A DNA stretch of 64,000 bases from Agelas oroides (GCA_949130485.1 OX422191.1:7503754-7567753); one strand, 5' to 3'; positions 1 through 11,582 are shown, counted from the first letter of the stretch. Numbers and translations are program-made. The notes: generated from the sequence alone by a model not told the origin.

Positions 1-804
1 CAATCTCTTTTTGGGGAGGATCTGCAGGTCTATGAACCTCAGTCTGCTGCCCCCAGATGCCACCCTCTCATGAGATAAAACTCTGGTGACTTTTCGGGGT
101 GCATGGTGTTGAGGCAGCAGTATTTTGATTTTGAGCAAGACAATGAGATCTTGCTACACATCATATACACACATTGGTTAGTTTGAACGGTGACAGTTAG
201 TAATGCTAAATCTGCATAATAAACGAACCACTCAGTAGTCAACAGACCTTTTCCTTGTGAAAGAGTGGAATCAGGCACGTGATTAGGGCAGATTTGTCCA
301 CTTGTATAGGTAATCACATGGATTCGAGTGCAATTATTCCCAAATTGTACCGCTCTAATCCATGTGATTGTATATTAATCATATACTTCAAGTCTTTTAA
401 CACTACGCTGAGCAGCACAAGCGAGTCAGTCATGACTAAAACGGTTGAGCTGAATCGCTTTTGTTGCTCACGAAAACCCATGACAATAGGTGCAAGATCA
501 GAAACGAGGCAGTGAAATGTCGCTTAGGTTTAGAGTAGCACACAAAAGGAGCACAATGGGTCTGTTAAGTCACGAGTATCAATAGCTATCGATAGCTACA
601 TGCTATGCCCAACACGAAGCGGCGTTGTTCGCATTGACTGTAAGTTTCGAATTTCCAACGCACCATTGCTTCTATGCCATATTTTGGCGCATTTGCATTA
701 TTTTTACAGCGTTTCTACCTTTACAGCAGCAGCAACTATTTCCAAATTATTGTTGCTAAGGTATACACATCTTTTGAACATTGAAATTCCTAGCCTGTAC
801 TATA
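1..804. other. intergenic DNA without a recognised gene
   Basis: No convincing coding region: the open frames are short, unsupported by motifs, and overlap on opposite strands. The only structure I see is a compact hairpin at 311-369, listed separately. Confidence 0.5.
311..369. repeat. 59-nt imperfect hairpin
   Basis: AATCACATGGATT at 312-324 is the exact reverse complement of AATCCATGTGATT at 357-369. The interior (CAATT...AATTG) pairs again, so the segment can fold as one long imperfect stem with a short loop. It may be a tiny foldback transposon remnant or a precursor-like RNA hairpin. Sequence alone cannot decide. Confidence 0.5.
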
Positions 805-846
805 GTGTGTGTACGTGTGTGTGTGTGTGTATGTGTGTGTGTGTGT

Positions 847-914
<68 letters not shown>

Positions 915-923
915 TGTGTGTGT
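805..923. repeat. (TG)n microsatellite
   Basis: About 120 bp of nearly pure TG dinucleotide with a few TA, CG and GG interruptions. It creates Val/Cys-rich spurious open frames. Confidence 0.95.
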
Positions 924-1239
924 AAGACAACAGTTTGAGAGTCATGGACAGACTGCCTTGGTCAGTCCGTTTCGATCTTGTTAGATCTCGTCAGCATGGC
1001 ATACTCAGGAAACACAAAAGACAAGCGTAGACAGTACTGAGATATTTGAAAAGGATACAGGTATTCGTATGGCCTGTGAATCGTGTGTGTGTATTTGGGG
1101 AAAAATTCCAACATACAATGTAAAATGCTGCTACATGAAAGGTATGATTCCTTCAAAAGTTGGTGAATAGTCTGACTTGTACCATGGCTGTAACAATTGG
1201 ACCAATCACATTTCATGCTTCTAGGTTAATAAATGTGAT

Positions 1240-1372
1240 ATATACCTCCAGAGGAGGTATATGTAATAGATAAACCACAGTAAACAGGGATTTATGGTCC
1301 ATAAACCACCCCAGCTGGAGGGCAAGGGTTGTTTATGGCTATAAATATCTGTCTGCTGTGGTTTATCTGTTT
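1240..1372. repeat. small palindrome plus ~100-bp imperfect hairpin
   Basis: ATATACCTCC (1240-1249) and GGAGGTATAT (1253-1262) form a perfect palindrome with a 3-nt loop. Immediately downstream, GATAAACCACAG (from about 1268) pairs with CTGTGGTTTATC (ending about 1370), and the interior CAGCTGGAGGG region continues the stem. This looks like a palindromic miniature transposon. The GGAGGTRTAT and TAAACCGTC-like motifs recur at the ends of the foldback at 1721-2182. Confidence 0.55.
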
Positions 1373-1531
1373 ATCCACTCTGATTGGTCCTTGTTGTTAT
1401 TAATAAATACACATTGTAGTTTTCACTGTAAACAAGGTATGTTATTATATAAACATGTAAAGTAGTTTACACTGTAAACAAGGTTGCTTATAGGAAACAT
1501 CATTTTACAACTTCCGGATTCCTGTGGTATA

Positions 1532-1719
1532 TGGAACAGAATCTACAGAATCTACAACTTACTGTCAGTATATGTACCCACCTGTTACCACAGAAACAAG
1601 GGTGAAGTGGAGAATATAATTGAATAATAGTAATTGGAACAGAATCTACTACTTTCTGTCAGTATATGGAAATAATACCCACCTGTTACCACAGAAACAA
1701 GGGTGAAGTGGAGAATATT
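1532..1719. repeat. ~85-bp direct repeat, two copies
   Basis: A block starting GGAACAGAATCTAC and ending GGTGAAGTGGAGAATAT occurs at about 1532-1619 and again at about 1636-1719, with small indels. It is a local tandem duplication beside the foldback that follows. Confidence 0.7.
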
Positions 1720-1720
1720 A

Positions 1721-2182
1721 GCCATCAACAGTAAACATAAACCGTCTGGAGGTGTATATTAAAAATTATATTCTCGTTCCCAGGCCCCGTCCGGCTTTCC
1801 GTCGCTTATTGGTACGGTAAAGCGGGAGAGCCTGGTATCTTTTCTCACGTGAGCATGACGTAATCGGAAAATGTCGAAAATTTGCAGAATTAACTGGCTC
1901 CGTTTCGCGTATCTTCAACCGACTACACGCTCAACGCTTGGTGTGTATGACAGTCTATATACGTGTGGTAAGTTAGCTGGTACCTTGGCTCTTTTTGCTG
2001 TTCTAGGCCCATTGCGCCCACGCACAATTAAACCCTTTCTACCATCCTGACGTCACTCACGTATACCAGGCCCTCTCCCGCTTTACCGTACTACTAAGCG
2101 ACGGATAGCTGGGCGGGGCCTGGGAACGAGAATATAATTTTTAATATACACCTCCAGACGGTTTATGTTTACTGTTGATGGC
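1721..2182. mobile_element. foldback (MITE-like) element with ~130-bp arms
   Basis: The left arm (about 1721-1862) and right arm (about 2049-2182) are inverted copies. They share GCCATCAACAGTAAACATAA at the outer ends, then TATTCTCGTTCCCAGGCCCC, TACGGTAAAGCGGGAGAG and CACGT motifs. The loop is about 185 bp. No transposase is encoded. A clear target-site duplication was not found, so the family is unassigned. Confidence 0.75.
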
Positions 2183-2792
2183 CAATGGTTGCAATGCATG
2201 TGTACACAGATACTAAATACATTTACAATAAACAAAGCTGGTATGCATGCAGATGTTGTTGCTGCAAATGGAGGAGCATCCTGTGATGTTGATGGTCGGA
2301 TTTGGTCCACTTTGAGCGGATACTGTGGCTGCATAATTCTGGACGTTGGCTGGGGCCAGATGTCCAGTTTGCGGTTACGCGCGGCGTGGCCGCGAACGAC
2401 TTGCGTGCGGAAGTCATTTCATAACGGTTAGTTATTAAAACGTCGTCGTACAAGTCGAGGTAGTGGACTCGTCACTCATCCATCAAGGTCGTTTCTCTGA
2501 AGTTGATACGACACGGGGTGGAGGAGCGGTCCACGGTTTAGCAGTGAGTCGATTTGTGGGCGACATTGCTTGGGCTGTCGATTATGGTAGTCTGGCTCAC
2601 GCGGTTTATTTAATAGTTAAAATTATGGCGCTGCGCTCCAGGTCGATGTCAATAGCAGCAGTCGTTGCGCGGATCTCACGAAGCTCCACTTCTCTCCCGT
2701 TTTTCTGTTCTCTGGCACTGGCACTGCCCGTGCCTGATTGCACCTTTTATACCGTTACTATAACCTACGTATACGTGCGTTGCTATGACCCA

Positions 2793-2920
2793 TGGTACAA
2801 GTCGGTTATACAACTCGGTGTCGGTCTCTACGGTATACACAACCTCGGACCTGCGGCCCTCGGTAGTGTATATCCCGTAGAGACCTCCACCTCGTTGTAT
2901 AACCTATACATATCTGTACC
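2793..2920. repeat. ~125-bp hairpin (MITE-like)
   Basis: GGTTATACAACTCGGTG... at about 2804-2840 is complementary to ...CACCTCGTTGTATAACC ending at about 2904, including the paired TCTCTACGG / CCGTAGAGA blocks. The outer TGGTACA ends also pair. The small GC-rich loop is at about 2845-2860. Confidence 0.65.
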
Positions 2921-2948
2921 AGTGGCTAGTGATGGCAGTATATTTTAC

Positions 2949-3221
2949 TTTTGTCTGTAGATGTATCAAACTCTAACATCGTTGAAGCAGCGTGGAATAC
3001 TCCTAAATCAATCCTACCCTTGACTTGTGTCAATTATGTGCCTCTCAGATCTGGTCCACGTAGGTTACGGGATGATGAGAGAAAGGTGACAGCTGCTGTA
3101 GAGCAAGGTGGAGATAGCATTAATTTTCTCATGCTGTGTTGAAGCAGCATGCATGGATACTTCTTACAACACGTGCATGCTGCTTCAACGACGGTAGAGT
3201 TTGATACATTTACAGACAAAA
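2949..3221. mobile_element. 273-bp MITE with ~45-bp terminal inverted repeats
   Basis: The terminal inverted repeats begin TTTTGTCTGTAGATGTATCA at 2949. The right end is its complement, TGATACATTTACAGACAAAA, ending at 3221. The match continues inward through CTCTAAC and GTTGAAGCAGC, with few mismatches over ~45 bp. There is no coding capacity and no unambiguous target duplication, so the superfamily is unassigned. Confidence 0.8.
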
Positions 3222-3740
3222 CATGTCAAACTATTCACCTACTTTTGAAGGATTCTATCAATGGACATTTGCATAATGATTTTGTCTACGACCTATCCAA
3301 GTAGGCTAGAGTTTGGCTTCTTCCAAGACCGTCTTGCACTGGATGACAAACTCAGGCCTGCTCCAATCTCCATGTCATATAGTCTTATTTTGTTCCACCA
3401 ATACATCCTATTCTTCATGCACCACTACCCTAGAAAGAGTTTTCTTTAATTAAGGTAACTGTTAACGTCTTGCACACCAAATGTTCTTATCAAGACAGCG
3501 ATTGTAATGTTCCTGGTAGAGATGTAGTGCATCTAGACTGTTGTTATCAAAGCAAGTATAAGAAGGACATTGAGTTACTGGCAGAGCTACAGTTGATCAG
3601 ATTCCCCCTGCACCTGCATACTTCAGGGAAAGCCTTTGTACCACAAGCAGTTCAAGCAACAAAATTAATACTGTGGCAAGTAGGCCATCATGAAATATGT
3701 GCCTTCATTATCCATAAACATACATGGATATAATCTAGCA
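3222..3740. other. intergenic stretch, no recognised gene
   Basis: One forward frame (about 3470-3733) stays open for 88 codons and contains several Cys residues, but it begins at a TTG, has no recognisable domain and may be chance. Nothing else is seen before the satellite. Confidence 0.4.
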
Positions 3741-6700
3741 GAACTTTGTGACAGTAGTGACAGTGCATGATGACAGTAGTGACGATAGTGACAGTGGAGA
3801 CAGTGGAGACAGTAGTGACAGTAGAGACAGTAGTGACAGTAGTGACAGTAGTGACAGTAGTGACAGTAGTGACAGTAGTGACAGTGGAGACAGTAGTGAC
3901 AGTAGTGACAGTGGAGACAGTGGTGACAGTAGTGACAGTAGTTACAGTATAGTGACAGTAGTTACAGTATAGTGACAGTGGAGACAGTGGAGACAGTGGT
4001 GACAGTAGTGACAGTGGAGACAGTAGTGACAGTGGAGACAGTAGTGACAGTAGTGACAGTAGTGACAGTGGAGACAGTGGAGACAGTAGTGACAGTTGTG
4101 ACAGTAGTGACAGTAGTGACAGTGGAGACAGTAGTGACAGTGGAGACAGTAGAGACAGTAGTGACAGTAGTGACAGTAGAGACAGTGGAGACAGTAGTGA
4201 CAGTAGTGACAGTAGTGACAGTGGTGACAGTAGTGACAGTAGTGACAGTGCATGGAGACAGTAGTGACAGTAGTGACAGTGGAGACAGTAGTGACAGTAG
4301 TGACAGTAGTGACAGTAGTGACAGTGGAGACAGTAGTGACAGTGGAGACAGTGGTGACAGTGGAGACAGTAGTGACAGTAGTGACGATAGTGACAGTGGA
4401 GACAGTGGAGACAGTAGTGACAGTAGAGACAGTAGTGACAGTAGTGACAGTAGTGACAGTAGTGACAGTAGTGACAGTGGAGACAGTAGTGACAGTAGTG
4501 ACAGTGGAGACAGTGGTGACAGTAGTGACAGTAGTTACAGTATAGTGACAGTGGAGACAGTGGAGACAGTGGTGACAGTAGTGACAGTGGAGACAGTAGT
4601 GACAGTGGAGACAGTAATGACAGTAGAGACAGTAGTGACAGTAGTGACAGTAGTGACAGTAGTGACAGTGGAGACAGTGGAGACAGTAGTGCCAGTATAG
4701 TGACAGTGGAGACAGTAGTAACAGTAGTGACAGTAGTGACAGTAGTGACAGTGGAGACAGTGGAGACAGTAGTGACAGTAGTGACAGTAATGACAGTGGT
4801 GACAGTAGTGACAGTGGAGACAGTGGAGACAGTAGTGACAGTGGAGACAGTAGTGACAGTAGTGACAGTAGTGACAGTGGAGACAGTGGAGACAGTAGTG
4901 ACAGTAGTGACAGTAGTGACAGTAGTGACAGTGGAGACAGTAGTGACAGTGGAGACAGTAGAGACAGTGGTGACAGTAGTGACAGTAGAGACAGTGGAGA
5001 CAATAGTGACAGTAGTGACAGTAGTGACAGTGGTGACAGTAGTGACAGTAGTGACAGTGCATGGAGACAGTAGTGACAGTAGTGACAGTGGAGACAGTAG
5101 TGACAGTAGTGACAGTAGTGACAGTGGTGACAGTAGTGACAGTAGTGACAGTAGTGACAGTGGTGACAGTAGTGACAGTGGAGACAGTAGTGACAGTGGA
5201 GACAGTAGTGAAAGTAGTGACAGTGGAGACAGTGGAGACAGTAGTGACAGTAGAGACAGTAGTGACAGTAGTGACAGTGGTAACAGTAGTGACAGTAGTG
5301 ACAGTGGAGACAGTAGTGACAGTGGAGACTGTAGTGAAAGTAGTGACAGTGGAGGCAGTGGAGACAGTAGTGACAGTAGAGACAGTAGTGACAGTGGAGA
5401 CAGTAGTGACAGTAGTGACAGTGGAGACAGTAGTGACAGTGGAGACAGTAGTGACAGTAGTGACAGTGGTGACAGTAGTGACAGTAGTGACAGTAGTGAC
5501 GGTGGAGACAGTAGTGACAGTAGTGACAGTAGTCACAGTAGTGACATTAGTAACAGTGGAGACAGTGGAGACAGTAGTGACAGTGGAGTCAGTGGAGACA
5601 GTGGAGACAGTAGTGACAGTAGTGACAGTAGTGACAGTAGTGACAGTGGTGACAGTAGTGACAGGGTGACAGTGGAGACAGTGGAGACAGTAGTGACAGT
5701 AGAGACAGTAGTGACAGTAGTGACAGTGGAGACAATAGTGACAGTAGTGACAGTAGTGACAGTGGAGACAGTAGTGACAGTCGTGACAGTAGTGACAATA
5801 GTGACAGTAGTGACAGTAGTGACAGTGGAGACAGTAGTGACAGTAGTGACGATAGTGACAGTGGAGACAGTGGAGACAGTAGTGACAGTAGAGACAGTAG
5901 TGACAGTAGTGACAGTAGTGACAGTAGTGACAGTAGTGACAGTAGTGACAGTGGAGACAGTAGTGACAGTAGTGACAGTGGAGACAGTGGTGACAGTAGT
6001 GACAGTAGTTACAGTATAGTGACAGTGGAGACAGTGGAGACAGTGGTGACAGTAGTGACAGTAGTGACAGTGGAGACAGTAGTGACAGTGGAGACAGTAA
6101 TGACAGTAGAGACAGTAGTGACAGTAGTGACAGTAGTGACAGTAGTGACAGTAGTGACAGTGGAGACAGTGGAGATAATAGTGCCAGTATAGTGACAGTG
6201 GAGACAGTAGTAACAGTAGTGACAGTAGTGACAGTAGTGACAGTAGTGACAGTGGAGACAGTGGAGACAGTAGTGACAGTAGTGACAGTAGTGACAGTAA
6301 TGACAGTGGTGACAGTAGTGACAGTGGAGACAGTGGAGACAGTAGTGACAGTGGAGACAGTAGTGACAGTAGTGACAGTAGTGACAGTGGAGACAGTAGT
6401 GACAGTAGTGACAGTAGTGACAGTAGTGACAGTGGAGACAGTAGTGACAGTGGAGACAGTAGAGACATTAGTGACAGTAGTGACAGTAGAGACAGTGGAG
6501 ACAATAGTGACAGTAGTGACAGTAGTGACAGTAGTGACAGTGGTGACAGTAGTGACAGTGGAGACAGTAGTGACAGTAGTGACAGTAGTGACAGTGGTGA
6601 CAGTAGTGACAGTAGTGACAGTAGTGACAGTGGTGACAGTAGTGACAGTGGAGACAGTAGTGACAGTGGAGACAGTAGTGAAAGTAGTGACAGTGGAGAC

Positions 6701-6903
6701 AGTGGAGACAGTAGTGACAGTAGAGACAGTAGTGACAGTAGTGACAGTAGTGACAGTGGTGACAGTAGTGACAGTAGTGACAGTGGAGACAGTAGTGACA
6801 GTGGAGACAGTAGTGAAAGTAGTGACAGTAGAGACAGTGGAGACAGTAGTGACAGTAGAGACAGTAGTGACAGTGGAGACAGTAGTGACAGTAGTGACAG
6901 TGA
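3741..6903. repeat. 3.2-kb satellite of 9-bp units
   Basis: About 350 tandem variants of the 9-mers GTGACAGTA, GTGACAGTG and GAGACAGTA. Phase-shifting junctions of the type GTATAGTGAC or GTGCATGGAGAC recur (about 3955, 4250, 4545, 4692, 5057, 6015, 6188). The pairs at 4692/6188 and 4545/6015 suggest a ~1.5-kb higher-order duplication. The period is a multiple of three, so long open frames arise in every frame (Val-Thr, Ser-Asp, Leu-Ser, His-Tyr-Cys repeats). The array ends inside the coding region of the first membrane gene. Confidence 0.97.
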
Positions 6904-8503
6904 TGAGGACACACAACAGACTCTAATCCTTGGAGGTTATTGTATGAGTTATGATGACACAATCAATACTCTTCTGAATGATAGTTCTGAGTTAAACAGC
7001 TTCATGTGCAATGGCTTGAATCGAACTGGTCTGTTGTGCAGCCAGTGTCAGCAAGGTTTGGGACCTGCTGTCATCTCCTACAAAAGAGAGTGTGTAAAAT
7101 GCTTTGAAAAGCAATATGGGTGGCTGCTGTATATTACAGCTACCTTGATTCCCACCACCATTTTATGTTTCTTAGTAATAATTTTCCAATTTCATATAAC
7201 TTCACCCGAAAGGAATGCTTTTGTGTTTCTCTGTCAGTTCATGACATGTGCAGACACACTCACAAACCCATATATTTTTGTTCACTACACCTCAAATTTA
7301 ACAGCACTTCACTTTATTGAATTATCACTAACAACATTTTATGGAATATGGAATTTGGATTTCTTTCGATACTTCATTCCTTCATTTTGTATCAGCAGTG
7401 ACATGAATACACTTCACATGCTAGCACTGGAGTATGTTGTTGCCATTTATCCACTTTTGTTGACAATATTGATTTATCTTTGTATTCAGATGTATGACAG
7501 TGGGGTTAGGTTGATGGTTTATGTTTGGAGGCCATTCCATGTGTGCTTTGCTCGTTTCAGGAGGAAATGGGATCTTAAAGGAAATGTAATCCATGCCTTT
7601 GCTACTTTCCTGCTCCTGTCATATTCAAAACTACTGACTGTCTCTTACAGTTTACTGGATGCTAATATACTACGCAACAACAGAGGTAAAAGATTTGGTC
7701 CAGCTGTACTGTATTATGATGCTTCAATTGAGTATTTCAGCAGACAACACCTCCCATTTGCTGTGCTTGCAATATGTGTCCTGCTAATGTTTGCTCTTTT
7801 CCCACTGTTACTTCTCCTCCTGTACCCCATGAAATCATTCCAGAGATGTCTTGGCTACTGCACTAGAATAAGGTGGCAATTTCTTCATACATTTGCTGAT
7901 GCCTTCCAGGGATACTACAATAATGGTACCAGTGGTACTCGTGACTGTCGCTACTTTGCTGGACTCTACCTACTATTTCGAATTGTTCTGCTGGTGGCAT
8001 TCATTTTTTCGATGACTTACCAGTGGCTAATACTGATACCACTTCCCATTATTGTGTCCTTAATGTTTACTTGCCTTCGTCCTTACAAGAACAACTACTT
8101 CAACATTATTGACGGTTTGGCTTTTGTTTTATTGGCTTTAACAATTTTCTTGATAATGTATGCAATTAGAGCAAATCCTTTTCCCCTTCAGATACTGTAT
8201 GTTGTGGGATTAATTCCATTTTTGTATTTTATATCATTCGTTTTGTACAAACTCCTCCCTCGAGTAGCACTGTTTCGCACTTGTTGCAGCAAGATTGGGA
8301 AGGTACTCTATACAAGAAATGAAAACCAGCACCTGCACATTCAGAGAGATGACAACATTGATGACGATCTTCCCGACAGAATTGTGAATCCTGACATGTA
8401 CCAGCCACTTCTTCCAGCTACAAGCAATGGAGGTGGGAATTCTCAAACTGACACTCAACCACAGGCTGGTGTGAATAGCCTCGTGGCCTATGGTTCCATA
8501 TAG
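6902..8503 (+). pseudogene. TM1: 5'-truncated multi-pass membrane protein gene fused to satellite
   Basis: First member of the tandem family. Compared with the full-length copies it lacks the start codon, signal peptide and about the first 75 residues, which are replaced by the 9-bp satellite. It also has a 63-bp in-frame deletion removing 21 ectodomain residues with one Cys. The remainder is intact: the RTGLLCSQC Cys cluster, about ten hydrophobic segments, and the conserved tail ending VAYGSI. The first internal ATG is at 6944. The frame is open upstream through the satellite to 6182, where it reads Asp-Ser-Ser repeats without any ATG. It is probably non-functional, unless a spliced upstream exon supplies a start and a signal sequence. 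Confidence 0.8.
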
Positions 8504-8795
8504 AGCTTTGCAAGGCAAGGTATTTTGATCAGTAAATGTGACCAACTTTACATGGCAGTCATGCTTGATTTGTGTGATCACTGATTTCAGACAGAACCAT
8601 TAATTTTATAAACCTACTTGCACAATGTACACGTACAGCTACTTCTATAGACCCATACTTGCAATAAGGTGCACAGAGTGAATTTGTGATCCAAACAGGT
8701 GCGATGCATTCACAACTTTTGTGCTGTATTCTGCATGACCGCCAGTCAGATTTTATCTGCATATCTACACTGTTGGTGTGTATTTTTCTGATTTC

Positions 8796-9156
8796 CATTG
8801 GAGGAGGTAGCTAGGACATGAGAAATCAAATCTTGGAGATGGGAAAAAAAAGAAGCTCACTGGTTGTTCTATTATGTATGACATACAGAAGTTGCTCCCT
8901 GCCTGATCCCCGAGCAAAACTCAACATGATAGATGAAGACACCAGTTTTAGTCTGCTTAATTTGCTTACAAATGTAATTAAGTAAATACATTCCGAAGGC
9001 AATTAAGCAAACTAAACTGGTCCATATTTTCTGCTATCCTGCTCGGGGATCCGGCAGGGATCAGTATGTCATAACAGAGCTACCAGCTTTCTTTGTCCAG
9101 CTCCAAGATTTGATTTCTTACGTATGGGAGCATGCAATGTCCGACCTCCTCCGGGT
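8796..9156. repeat. ~360-bp foldback element 3' of TM1
   Basis: Palindromic module beginning CCATTGGAGGAGGTAGC and ending with the near complement ACCTCCTCCGGG. The arms pair through CAAATCTTGGAG / CTCCAAGATTTG, TATGACATAC / GTATGTCATA, GATCCCCGAGCA / TGCTCGGGGATC and TTTAGTCTGCTTAATT / AATTAAGCAAACTAAA. It sits ~290 bp after the stop codon, and a copy follows every complete family member. Confidence 0.85.
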
Positions 9157-10002
9157 TTGCATGTCAGCAAGTCTCCAACTGTAATTATCACAAAACCACA
9201 TTTACTCAAACCTTACCTGTGGCTTTGAACTCTTAGAGTCTGGTGTGTACATGTAGCTTAATATGGCATTAACCAGCACTATCATGTTAAGGAGATACAA
9301 CAATTTAGTATACATTACTTCAATGTTTGTAGTCCCTTGCAACAACTTTCAATATTTGCAACAGTATAGCTGTAACAACAATCAAGATGATGTGCTGTGA
9401 TAGAAACTGGATTTTTAGATACCTATTGTTTGGCATATGTATGTTGATCACAATGGTATGTAGAAATCCTTCAGAAGGATTTACAGCTGTCTTTCCTGCC
9501 TTCATGCAGGCCTAGTTGCATGGAACACGGTGCTACTGGTTTCTGAAGTGTATGAACCAAGAACAATTGTAGCTCAGTAACCACACAATGCATACTGAAG
9601 AAAAGTTAAAGCAAGGACCATTTAAATGATTACATACCAGTATCATAGGCTTGATGAGTAGTTAGGGTGTCAACAGCAAAGATCTCCAAAAATTCACTAC
9701 CATATCATTGAGGCAGCCTCTGGCCCAAAACAACTATGTAGGGCAATGAATATCAGATGTGCAGCAGCAAGGTCTTTTAGCTCCCCTACAGTGCAGAAAT
9801 CTTGCCAAGAGTTGCTTCAAGAAGGCAACAACATTTTAATCTATTGAAACATCTGCTTGTTCTGGACCATCTCCCAGACACCGATCCCATAGCTACTACA
9901 GCTATTGTGTGTGTGTGGGTGTTGAAAGTTGGTGGGTATGGTACTTGACTGCGTATCTTTTTGTCCAAACCCTCCAAATCCCCTCAGCCTACAGGCCTGT
10001 AC
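9157..10002. other. conserved non-coding spacer module
   Basis: A block repeated almost unchanged after TM3 (38981-39816) and TM4 (55089-55940), and with small indels after TM2 and TM5. It contains a short palindrome AAATCCTT-CAG-AAGGATTT near 9469 and a short GT run near 9908. Small open frames exist but show no domain or consistent coding signature. Confidence 0.6.
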
Positions 10003-10349
10003 CATAGCTCTATCTAACTCTACAAAAGTCTATCATGGGTGATCTTGTCTCTACATGACTCTACCACACTCTATTGTCGCTCTACCTGACTCTACTGAGT
10101 CTAGTGTACTTTAGCTACCAGGCATAACAGTACCACACTCTACCACAGCTCTACTTGACTCTACCACACTCTACCGTGGCTCTACTTGACTCTACTTTAC
10201 TCTACCACACTCTACCGTGGCTCTACTTGATTCTACATCACTCTACCACACTCTACCGTGGCTCTACTTGATTCTACATCACTCTACCATACTCTACTTG
10301 ACTTCTATCTGAATGTACCACACTCTGCCATGTCTCTAATTGACTTCTA
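10003..10349. repeat. 41-bp CTCTAC minisatellite, short form
   Basis: About eight units built from four ~10-bp subrepeats (CTCTACTTGA, CTCTACATCA, CTCTACCACA, CTCTACCGTGG). It is the short ancestor-like version of the array that expands to 12 kb at 24274. Confidence 0.9.
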
Positions 10350-11438
10350 CAGTGCTCCAAAGCAAGAGAACAAATTTTTTTGAAATTTTTCAAATTATGT
10401 AGTAAAGCCCTCTTATCATCTTATTTACACATATAAACAGCACAAATCATCGTTATTTGCACGTACACGGCCTGCGCTGCGAGTTTTAGCTTCTCTATAT
10501 ACTTGCCATACTTAAGAAGAGCCCTTGTGACGTCACAGAAAAATTGTGATGTCACAGATGTGCACTACGATGCCAAAAAACCATCAGCCAGCGAGAATTT
10601 ATCGTATTCGAACCGAGTATTAGCTAGAAGTTCGGTGACTAGGCTTCGTGGAAAACGTGGCAAGCTCAACTACAACCGGTTCTTCCCAGAGCCAACTCAC
10701 AACTTCCTTGATCACCCCAGCAACCAGGAAGTGGGTCCTCGGGGTCAAACAGTACCGCACAATATCAGCAACGTGCGCTCTACCACGAGAAACTGTAAGA
10801 TTTCATACTCTGCACCTCGGAGCCAGTGAGCGCGGATCAATGAAGACAGCAGCCATACTGTTCACTTGGCCACGCATTGTGGTTGATGACATCATGAAAG
10901 GAACGCCCACCGATGTTACGTCACTAAAATGGCTGAAAGTCACTATTTCCACGCAAAAGTGCTCCCATGCCTTCCAGGAAGGTTTATATTCTAAGAAAAG
11001 TACTTGAAACAAAACTTTAACCTATCTAAAAGCCATCTTTCACGTAAATCCTGTTACAACTCGGAGATTTGCAGCTATACTATGGTAAACACTTGTGCCC
11101 CTCAAAAATCAGTTTTTAGGGATTTTCCTGACAATGCTTGGGAGTGAAGCCTGTTGACTACCCTCATAACAAACTTCCAAGTAAAGGCTACTTTCACACC
11201 ACATCTGGACACTTAACTTCAAGAAACAGGGCTATACTATGCTAAACACTTTTTCTGAATGAGGTGACTTTTGGCAGCCATATTGATGAGGAGACATCAC
11301 GTGACACTTAATTAAATTAGATGAAACATAACAAGTGTTGGGTCATTGCCTTTATGTACTTTGTAAACACATTTGATGTGTGTGTCAAGCATTACAGCTA
11401 AAAGTTTCCAAAATTGAAAATTTTGCTCTCTTGCACTG
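10350..11438. mobile_element. 1.09-kb non-autonomous TA-flanked DNA transposon, copy 1
   Basis: The ends are inverted (CAGTGC...AAGAGAACAAA at 10350; complement TTTGCTCTCTTGCACTG ending 11438) and flanked by TA at 10348-10349 and 11439-11440. The unmodified spacer near 56330 reads ACTCTATCTGAG with one TA, giving the empty site. TA duplication with short inverted ends fits the Tc1/mariner-like (ITm) group, but no transposase frame is recognised. The interior holds CRE-like TGACGTCA (10528-10535) and TGATGTCA (10548-10555) motifs. Confidence 0.8.
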
Positions 11439-11582
11439 TATCTGAGTGTACCATGTCTCTACTTGATACTAAAGTCTACCATGGCTATACCTTACTTTAC
11501 CACATTCTAGCTCTAGAGGGAGCTATGTATTCATGTCAAGTATATAAAACGCCCTAAAAGGTGTATACCCTATTTTTAACAG

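Noticed and set aside
600..984. Open frames across the TG repeat
   Set aside because: Val/Cys-only translation of a dinucleotide repeat.
2463..2960. 165-codon forward frame
   Set aside because: It runs across the 2793-2920 hairpin into the MITE at 2949, with no domain; more likely chance than a gene.
3748..6916. Long open frames of (Ser-Asp), (Val-Thr), (Leu-Ser) or (His-Tyr-Cys) repeats, up to ~790 codons on either strand
   Set aside because: A 9-bp unit without stops in several frames produces these automatically. The frames overlap on both strands and swap identity at each phase shift. Resemblance of the Ser-Asp frame to dentin phosphoprotein is compositional only.
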